Of a stretch of 64,000 bases of DNA, positions 57,822 to 64,000 are shown piece by piece; the stretch's first letter is position 1, and every line of letters begins with the position of its first letter. The notes under the pieces are model-generated. The model was not told the DNA's origin. It saw only the letters and a list, made by a program, of their open reading frames with translations, and did not search any database. This DNA comes from Chloroflexota bacterium. Its GTDB lineage: Bacteria; Chloroflexota; Anaerolineae; Anaerolineales; Anaerolineaceae. A program made the position numbers and the translations under genes. The DNA lies in contig JAAYUC010000018.1 in the NCBI GenBank assembly GCA_012517865.1, positions 1-64,000 on the forward strand, written 5' to 3'.

Positions 57822-57849
57822 TTGCACGTTTTTGGAAAGCTGTTATAAT
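57822..57849 (+). promoter_or_regulatory. Predicted rho promoter TTGCAC-N16-TATAAT
   Basis: -35-like TTGCAC and consensus -10; about 180-nt untranslated leader to rho. Confidence 0.55.
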
Positions 57850-58039
57850 CGGGTTATAACTCATCATGTAAAAATCACTTAGAAAGTTTTAGAGCTCTTT
57901 TTTTTACGAGAGCAAAATCCTTCATCATATCGAAATGAAATTTATTAACAAACCAAGAATTCACTTGACAGTTTTATTAACGTCGGAATCATCGCGGGCC
58001 TGCACAAAGCCCTTATCTTTGGCATATTAAAGGGACAAC

Positions 58040-59311
58040 ATGGACATATTCGAACTTGAAAAGAAATCACTCAAAGAACTGCGGCGCATTGCTGAGGACC
58101 TGAACTTTCCCAAGCCAATTCGTCTGAAGCGTGAAGGGTTAATCGTGAAGATTGCCCAGGTGCTGGCTGAACAAGAAGGCCTGGAAATGCGCGGCGGCGT
58201 TCTGGAAATCATGAATGAAGGTATCGGGTTTTTGCGGTCCAATTATCGTATTGGCCCTGAGGATGTGTATGTGTCTCAGGCGCAGCTGCGTCGGTACGAC
58301 CTGCGCTCCGGGGACCTCGTAATCGGGCATGTTCGGCCGCCGCGCGAGTCTGAGCGGCACTTTGGCCTGCTGAAAGTGGAATCCATCAACGGCCTTTCGC
58401 CCGACGAAGCCCGCAAACGCGTCCGCTTTGAGTCTCTGACCCCAATTTTCCCAAATTACCGCCTCAATCTGGAGCACGACTCCAAGAACCTTTCTACCCG
58501 CCTGATAAACCTGATCGCGCCCATTGGCGGCGGTCAGCGCGCGATGATTGTCTCGCCGCCCAAAGCGGGCAAGACCACCATCCTCAAGGATATCGCCAAC
58601 GCGATTGCCATTAACCACCCGGAAGTGCGTCAGATTATGTCTCTGATCGGCGAGCGCCCTGAGGAAGTGACGGACATGGACCGCTCCGTGGAAGCGGAAG
58701 TGGTTGCCAGCACTTTTGACGAACCCGTCAACGCGCATGTGCGCATGGCGGAAATCGCCCTGGACCGCGCCAAGCGCCTGGTGGAAAACGGGCTGGATGT
58801 GGTGATTTTGATGGATTCCCTGACCCGCCTGGCGCGCGCCTACAATATGGTCGTCAATCCGTCCGGCCGCACGCTTTCCGGCGGTATGGACCCGTCCGCG
58901 CTGTATCCGCCCAAACGCTTCTTTGGCGCCGCACGCAATCTTGAGGACGGCGGCAGTCTGACTATCATCGCTACTGCCATGGTGGATACCGGTTCGCGTT
59001 TGGATGATGTGGTGTACGAAGAGTTTAAGGGCACCGGCAACATGGAACTGCACCTTTCCCGACGCCTGCAGGAACGCCGCATTTTTCCGGCGATTGATAT
59101 TGAGCGGTCCTCCACCCGACGTGAAGAACTGCTGCTGGAACGTGAGACTCTCCAGCGCGCATGGTTGATGCGCCGTATGTACCTGCAAATGGTGGCAAAC
59201 CCGCCGCAAGGCGCGGGAATGGATACTGCCGTGGCAACCGAAGCCATTCTCCAGCGTATGGAAAAAACCAAGACTAACGCGGAGTTTCTTGAAAGTCTGA
59301 CCGATAATTAA
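58040..59311 (+). CDS. rho: Transcription termination factor Rho
   Basis: 423 aa; LKELRRIAEDLNFPKPIRLKREGLI, MIVSPPKAGKTTILKDIA, LIGERPEEVTDM, LSGGMDPSALYPPKRFFGAARNLEDGGSLTIIATA. Confidence 0.98.
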   Translation: MDIFELEKKSLKELRRIAEDLNFPKPIRLKREGLIVKIAQVLAEQEGLEMRGGVLEIMNEGIGFLRSNYRIGPEDVYVSQAQLRRYDLRSGDLVIGHVRPPRESERHFGLLKVESINGLSPDEARKRVRFESLTPIFPNYRLNLEHDSKNLSTRLINLIAPIGGGQRAMIVSPPKAGKTTILKDIANAIAINHPEVRQIMSLIGERPEEVTDMDRSVEAEVVASTFDEPVNAHVRMAEIALDRAKRLVENGLDVVILMDSLTRLARAYNMVVNPSGRTLSGGMDPSALYPPKRFFGAARNLEDGGSLTIIATAMVDTGSRLDDVVYEEFKGTGNMELHLSRRLQERRIFPAIDIERSSTRREELLLERETLQRAWLMRRMYLQMVANPPQGAGMDTAVATEAILQRMEKTKTNAEFLESLTDN

Positions 59312-59338
59312 TCGGTCCGTCAGAAAAACTGAGGAAAC

Positions 59339-60433
59339 ATGACAGAACAAAACCAGAGCCCAAGCAAAGGCAGTCTGCGCCAGCGAAGCCTGATTTCGTG
59401 GGTGCTCACTGTGCTTAATTGCGCCGGGCTGATTTCCGTGCTAGCATGGCAGCCAAAAATCGCCCGATCAATGGCGGAGCAAAACCTGCCTTTGGTCACG
59501 GCAGAGCCAGCGACTGTTGAGAGAGTCAGCGGCTCGGCGCTGCAAAGCACGCCGCAATTCACGCTTGCCCCGACCGCGGAAGTATTAATCCGAGAACCAA
59601 ACCCGCACACGGAAATTGATACAAGCCTGCGGACGACCGCGATTGAATACACCGTCACGGAAGGCGATTCGGTGTTTAGTATCGCGCAGAAATTTGATAT
59701 TTCCCCGGAAACGGTACTCTGGTCCAATTATGATGTGCTCAGCGATAACCCGCACGAACTTTCCATTGGACAGGTGCTAAAAATCCCGCCAACAAATGGA
59801 ATCTGGTACAAATGGACCTCCAAAGATACCCTCGAAAAAGTGGCGGCGAAATTTTCTGTGACCGTGGACGATATCAAGCTCTACGTCGGCAACAACCTGG
59901 ATTTGAGCAATCCCGTCATTGAGCCGGGACAATATGTTATGGTGCCGGGCGGGCAGCGCGAGTATATGCAGTGGGTCATCCCCGAAATTCCCCGCGGTGC
60001 GGCAGGGGTAGCCACCTCACCGTTCTTTCAATGCGATACAAGCGGCATGTACTACGGCGGCAGTGGATATTTCATCTGGCCTTCCGCGGTGCATACAATT
60101 TCCGGGAATAACTACTGGTCCGGGCACCTGGCCATCGACATCGGCGCCGGGATGGGGTCGCCGATTTACGCCGCGGACGGCGGTGTGGTGGTATACGCTG
60201 GCTGGATGAACGGCGGTTACGGCAATGTGATAATCATTGACCACAATAACGGTTACACAACCGTGTACGCTCACCTCAGCGCGATTTATGTAAACTGCGG
60301 CAACGCGGTTTCTCAGGGAACCCAGATTGGCTCAGCCGGCAGCACCGGCAATTCGACCGGCGCACACCTGCACTTTGAAATTCGCTACATGGGTGGTTTT
60401 ATCAATCCACTAACGGTACTGCCGTTCGGATGA
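59339..60433 (+). CDS. LysM + M23 peptidoglycan endopeptidase
   Basis: 364 aa; YTVTEGDSVFSIAQKFDISPETVLWSN LysM, GHLAIDIGAGMGSPIYAADGGVVVYAG...GAHLHFEIR M23. Confidence 0.92.
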   Translation: MTEQNQSPSKGSLRQRSLISWVLTVLNCAGLISVLAWQPKIARSMAEQNLPLVTAEPATVERVSGSALQSTPQFTLAPTAEVLIREPNPHTEIDTSLRTTAIEYTVTEGDSVFSIAQKFDISPETVLWSNYDVLSDNPHELSIGQVLKIPPTNGIWYKWTSKDTLEKVAAKFSVTVDDIKLYVGNNLDLSNPVIEPGQYVMVPGGQREYMQWVIPEIPRGAAGVATSPFFQCDTSGMYYGGSGYFIWPSAVHTISGNNYWSGHLAIDIGAGMGSPIYAADGGVVVYAGWMNGGYGNVIIIDHNNGYTTVYAHLSAIYVNCGNAVSQGTQIGSAGSTGNSTGAHLHFEIRYMGGFINPLTVLPFG

Positions 60434-60449
60434 TATAATCAGAGCGCGC

Positions 60450-60523
60450 GCTCCAGTAGCTCAAATGGACAGAGCAAGGCACTCCTAACGCCTAGGTTGG
60501 GGGTTCAATTCCCTCCTGGGGCA
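60450..60523 (+). tRNA. tRNA-Arg(CCT)
   Basis: GCTCCAG...CTGGGGCA acceptor pairs; anticodon loop CTCCTAA; TATAAT at 60434-60439 overlaps preceding stop codon. Confidence 0.9.
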
Positions 60524-60539
60524 TCAATAAGAATGGTTT

Positions 60540-60572
60540 GGGCAGCTTTCGGGCTGCCCGAATTGTTTCTTA
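60540..60572 (+). terminator. Hairpin after tRNA-Arg
   Basis: GGGCAGC-TTTCGG-GCTGCCC followed by GAATTGTTTCTT. Confidence 0.55.
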
Positions 60573-60705
60573 AGGTCCGCCTGGGGAGGATGGGCAGATT
60601 TTTTAATTTGGTTCTCAGGCGGGGTCTGCTAATTGCCTGCGCAGAAAAAAATAGGCTCAGCAAGACACGCGTGGGCGGGAAATGCCGGGTTTCTTCTAAA
60701 TGAAA

Positions 60706-60735
60706 AGCCCCTCCTGAAGGAGGGGCTGCTTTGCT
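60706..60735. terminator. Hairpin terminator
   Basis: AGCCCCTCC-TGAA-GGAGGGGCT downstream of minus-strand gene. Confidence 0.65.
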
Positions 60736-60737
60736 TC

Positions 60738-61148
60738 TTAGAAGGGCGGGTCGTCGGTAAAGTCGTCGTCCTCACCGTCCTCGTCGTCGGCGTTCAGGTC
60801 CTGGCCTGAATGCTCACTTTCTTCAAGATCCCGGCGGACCCAGAGCTGCAGGATGTCGCCTTCTTCCACAGTCAGGGCTTGTGCCGCGATGATGAGCGCT
60901 TCTTTTCTCAGCCCGATTTCATCGCGGTATTCCAGAAACATGGTTTGGTTCTGCTTCCAGGCGCGCGTGCAGCGCTCCAGAAGCGCCTGGCTGTTGAATG
61001 CGCGCACGCTTGTGGTCGCGACGCGATAGAGCAGCGGGCCTTCCAGCACGCCTGCTGTCCAGGCGGACGCGCTGCCTTCTTCCTGCGCGTCCTCGATGAG
61101 GTCAAAATCCGGTGTGGGACCTTCAATGATGGTGATTTTGTTGTCCAT
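60738..61148 (-). CDS. Conserved hypothetical protein with acidic C-terminus
   Basis: 136 aa from MDNKITIIEG; SD CTGGAG; tail NADDEDGEDDDFTDDPPF. Confidence 0.75.
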   Translation of the reverse strand: MDNKITIIEGPTPDFDLIEDAQEEGSASAWTAGVLEGPLLYRVATTSVRAFNSQALLERCTRAWKQNQTMFLEYRDEIGLRKEALIIAAQALTVEEGDILQLWVRRDLEESEHSGQDLNADDEDGEDDDFTDDPPF

Positions 61149-61230
61149 TTTTCTCCAGCCGCTATGATACCATAAACGCCCCGAAAAAAGGCGGGAAAAT
61201 TGATGAGTTTTTGTTAAAACGACAGGGAAA

Positions 61231-61263
61231 AACGGGCTGATCAAGGAGATTGGTCAGCCCGTT
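61231..61263 (-). terminator. Rho-independent terminator
   Basis: Minus strand AACGGGCTGA...TCAGCCCGTTTTT. Confidence 0.8.
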
Positions 61264-61280
61264 CGTGCGTAAAAATTTGC

Positions 61281-62312
61281 TTAGTTGGCAGTGTTATTCC
61301 AGAACCAGTTGTAGGCGTAGTAATAATCACCTTGCAGTCGAATCGAGATGCGCTCCAGGCCGACCAGGTCGGAGGGAATGTCAAAGGTAGCCGTCTGCGT
61401 GCCGCCTTCGCCGGTTTCCAGGGTTGCCACTTGGATGCCGCCGATTCCGCGGGTCCACATCTTGCCCATCAAGACCTTGAACTCATAGTCCTTGGGCAGG
61501 TTGTAGGCTTTAATGGTTACTTTGCTGTCCTTGACCACGGATTCGATGAAGAAATACGGGTAGCCGGTATAGCCGTCCGCGGGCGGTACAGGCGGTTCGC
61601 TGCCGGTGTTGTTCCAGAACCAGTTGTAAGCGTAATAACCGCCGGTGCCTTCCAGACGAATTGAGACCCGTTCATCATTGGCCAGCTCCGCGGGAATATC
61701 AAAAGTGGCTTCAAAACTGCCGCCTTCACCGGAGTTCAACTTGGCGACCTCGATGCCCTTGATGCCGCGCGTCCACATCTTGCCCATCAAGACTGTAAAC
61801 TCTACATTTTTGGGGAAGTTGTAGGTGTGGATGGTGACATCTTCACCTTTCACAACGCTTTTAATTGAGAAGGTGGGGATAGTGCTGCAGCCGCAGCCCG
61901 GGGTGCCTTCATCCGGTTCGGTGGGTTCCGGCCAGGTGCCGTTGGGGTCATTCCAGAACCAGTTGTAAGCGAAATAGGGATTATCTGTGCCCTGGATGCG
62001 AATGGCAATCTGCGCGCGGGTCTTTAACGCGGCCGGGATGTTAAAGGTGGCGGTAAACGCGCCTCCTTCTCCGGAACCAAATGTTGCCACTTCAATTCCG
62101 CCAATTCCTTTCGTCCCGATTTCACCCATCAGGGCTTTAAAGTTCTTATTGGCGGGCATATCCTTGGTGAGGATTGTGACGCTGACGCCTTTCTCCACCG
62201 CGGTGATGGTAAAAGTGGGATACGTGGAGGCTTGCACTTTTCCGACCCCCAGGAACAGGGAGAGTACGAGAACAAGTGCCGCTGCCTGTAGTACAAGACG
62301 ATGCTTTTTCAT
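61281..62312 (-). CDS. Secreted protein with three ~90-aa tandem repeats ending in YNWFWN
   Basis: 343 aa; signal peptide MKKHRLVLQAAALVLVLSLFLGVGKVQA; three homologous repeats aligned by eye. Confidence 0.88.
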   Translation of the reverse strand: MKKHRLVLQAAALVLVLSLFLGVGKVQASTYPTFTITAVEKGVSVTILTKDMPANKNFKALMGEIGTKGIGGIEVATFGSGEGGAFTATFNIPAALKTRAQIAIRIQGTDNPYFAYNWFWNDPNGTWPEPTEPDEGTPGCGCSTIPTFSIKSVVKGEDVTIHTYNFPKNVEFTVLMGKMWTRGIKGIEVAKLNSGEGGSFEATFDIPAELANDERVSIRLEGTGGYYAYNWFWNNTGSEPPVPPADGYTGYPYFFIESVVKDSKVTIKAYNLPKDYEFKVLMGKMWTRGIGGIQVATLETGEGGTQTATFDIPSDLVGLERISIRLQGDYYYAYNWFWNNTAN

Positions 62313-62485
62313 GCTTTTCTCCTTCGATAATACTCGGGTTCAAGAGGACGATGAGCCCGATTGCTGTTATTCACTCGGACTCAGGACGAAGAATCTGCTG
62401 GAAAAGTTCCATATTCAGGTGAGTTTTAAGATTATAGCATTTTCGTAGTCTGAATCAAATATTTGCGACAGGTTTTGGTAAAAAT

Positions 62486-62516
62486 TAAAAAAAGCACCTT
62501 CAAAGGTGCTTTTTTG
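62486..62516. terminator. Bidirectional-looking terminator
   Basis: AAAAAAAGCACCTT-CA-AAGGTGCTTTTTT. Confidence 0.85.
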
Positions 62517-62533
62517 GGTCGATAAACCCCATA

Positions 62534-62950
62534 TTACTTTTGGGTAATTTTGATGGACTTCGGTTTCGCTTCTTCGGCCTTGGGGATGTTCAAGGTCAGA
62601 ATTCCGCTGTCCAGGACGGCTTCCACTTTGCTGCTGTCCAGCGGAGTGGGAAGCGAGATGACGCGGTGGAAACGGCCGGCGGGCAGTTCTGCCAGCAAAT
62701 ACTCCGCGCGCGCGTCCCTTTCCAGCTTCACTTCACCGCTGATGGTCACGACTTCGTTCACAATCTGAATATCTACATCTTCTGCGCGGACGCCCGGTAA
62801 GTAGGCTTTCAGCTCGTATCCTTCCGGTGTGGCTTTCACGTCCATCGGGAATGAAACCTGGGGTTCAAATTCTCTTTCCAATTCGCTCATCGCGTCGGCA
62901 AGCGCCTGCATTCTAAATCTGCGGCCGTAAGGGTTTAAGTAGAAGGTCAT
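62534..62950 (-). CDS. Hsp20/alpha-crystallin small heat-shock protein
   Basis: 138 aa; YELKAYLPGVRAEDVDIQIVNEVVTISGEV...GRFHRVISLPTPLDSSKVEAVLDSGILTLNIPKAEEAKPKSIKI. Confidence 0.95.
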   Translation of the reverse strand: MTFYLNPYGRRFRMQALADAMSELEREFEPQVSFPMDVKATPEGYELKAYLPGVRAEDVDIQIVNEVVTISGEVKLERDARAEYLLAELPAGRFHRVISLPTPLDSSKVEAVLDSGILTLNIPKAEEAKPKSIKITQK

Positions 62951-63061
62951 TTCTGGCTCCTTTTGTTAGTGATTTTGATGTGTTTACTTTATGCGCGGGA
63001 TATTAGATTTTTGCTTACAATATGTAGGCAAATCATTAGAAAAACAAAGGACCCATACCTG

Positions 63062-63772
63062 ATGAAAAAAAGCGGCAAAATTGTGCTTGGCGCGGCAGCG
63101 GCCGGGCTTGTTGTTCTGGCCGGTTTGTACCTGTATCGCGGTTATCTTTCCGGACCGAGCACTGCCGTAATGACTTTCTTGCGCGCTCCTGAAGCCCATT
63201 CGGATTGGAAAACGAGCGCGCTTTCCCGCTGCGGGGACGCGCCTTTCAGCTTCCCAACCGATGGTTTTATCGGATATTTGTGGGGCGATAGTTTTCGGCT
63301 GCTGCACAAGCACCAGGGCATTGATATCTTTGCCGGCACCGATGTGGGTCAGACCGCCGTGTACGCTCCCTATGACGGCTATCTCACCCGTCTGGATAGT
63401 TGGAAAAGCAGCCTCATTATTCGAATCCCCAGCGACCCCCTGCACCCCGGCAACCAAATCTGGCTGTATATGACCCATCTGGCAGACCCGCAGGGAACCT
63501 CTTTGATTGTTGCCGACTTTCCACCCGGCACAGCGGAAAAAGCCGTCCGGAAGGGTGAGTTACTGGGGTATCAGGGTAATTATTCCGGCGATCCTAATAG
63601 ACCGACAGGGGTCCATCTGCATTTTTCGATTGTCCGCGACGACGGCAGCGGCAGGTATCTGAATGAACTGGAATTCGAGAATACCATTGACCCATCACCA
63701 TACTTCAATTTGCCCTTAAACGCCAGCGGCAGCCGGAGCTCTATACCAAAGTGCGCGTCCCCGGCGAATTGA
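63062..63772 (+). CDS. M23 peptidase-like membrane-anchored protein
   Basis: Start MKKSGKIVLGAAAAGLV; HKHQGIDIFAGTDVGQTAVYAPYDGY...GVHLHFSIV. Confidence 0.85.
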   Translation: MKKSGKIVLGAAAAGLVVLAGLYLYRGYLSGPSTAVMTFLRAPEAHSDWKTSALSRCGDAPFSFPTDGFIGYLWGDSFRLLHKHQGIDIFAGTDVGQTAVYAPYDGYLTRLDSWKSSLIIRIPSDPLHPGNQIWLYMTHLADPQGTSLIVADFPPGTAEKAVRKGELLGYQGNYSGDPNRPTGVHLHFSIVRDDGSGRYLNELEFENTIDPSPYFNLPLNASGSRSSIPKCASPAN

Positions 63773-63908
63773 GGACCGACAGGCCGCGCCTGGGCCTGCG
63801 GTCTGGGAAGTGACGAGCACCGCGCGGAAAAAAACATACCTGGTAGCATTCGGCAGGCGCGCTGCTTGCAGGTCTATTCATCCGTTTGGAAATAATTTAA
63901 ATATTCGC

Positions 63909-63936
63909 TATAATACCGACAGGAAAACGTAGGAGG
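63909..63936 (+). promoter_or_regulatory. -10 TATAAT and SD AGGAGG for the final gene
   Basis: TATAAT 63909-63914, AGGAGG 63931-63936, ATG 63946. Confidence 0.7.
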
Positions 63937-63945
63937 TATTCGCGA

Positions 63946-64000
63946 ATGCAAGAAATCGCCCCAAACGTGTTTATTGAACACAACTCCCTTGGGTTGGTAA
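63946..64000 (+). CDS. Metallo-beta-lactamase-fold hydrolase, N-terminus only
   Basis: MQEIAPNVFIEHNSLGLV... runs off window; typical MBL-fold opening. Confidence 0.55.
   Translation, partial: MQEIAPNVFIEHNSLGLV

Noticed and set aside
57886-57896. GTTTTAGAGCT resembling the start of a type II CRISPR repeat
   Set aside because: Only one copy, no spacers, no cas genes; chance match in AT-rich rho leader.
58139-59350. 403-aa minus-strand ORF
   Set aside because: Antisense to rho, one of the most certain genes in the window; His/Gln-rich shadow frame.

Overview
The window is 64 kb of GC-rich bacterial chromosome. Gene content suggests a Chloroflexi (Anaerolineae-like) anaerobe; this is inferred from family resemblance and was not tested. 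It is dense, mostly core-genome sequence with no visible prophage, transposase, rRNA operon or CRISPR array. Recognisable genes include glpD, guaA, xpt, selB, arcC, folD, udk, rsmG, pth, mfd, rsmA/ksgA, mscL, acpS, rpsA, ftsK and rho, plus three tRNAs (Ser-GCT, Ser-TGA, Arg-CCT). The most interesting parts are: (1) a Crp/Fnr regulator, a 2[4Fe-4S] ferredoxin and a hemerythrin-PAS (DUF438-like) protein, with a perfect TGTGA-N6-TCACA palindrome centred exactly at -41.5 from a predicted leaderless start; (2) an ~18 kb run of 15 tightly packed minus-strand genes from folD to an M32 carboxypeptidase, combining a partial purine/ureide-catabolism-like gene set (amidohydrolase, carbamate kinase, two PLP enzymes, hydantoinase), an orphan complex I/hydrogenase-4-like membrane module and selB; (3) recurrent TATAAT-N6-ATG leaderless promoters and a symmetric divergent folD/udk promoter; (4) a secreted protein built from three ~90 aa repeats ending in YNWFWN; (5) an orphan beta-class DNA methyltransferase; (6) an AGPS-like FAD oxidase with glpD and a GntR regulator. 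All calls come from reading the sequence and ORF track; no database search was run.
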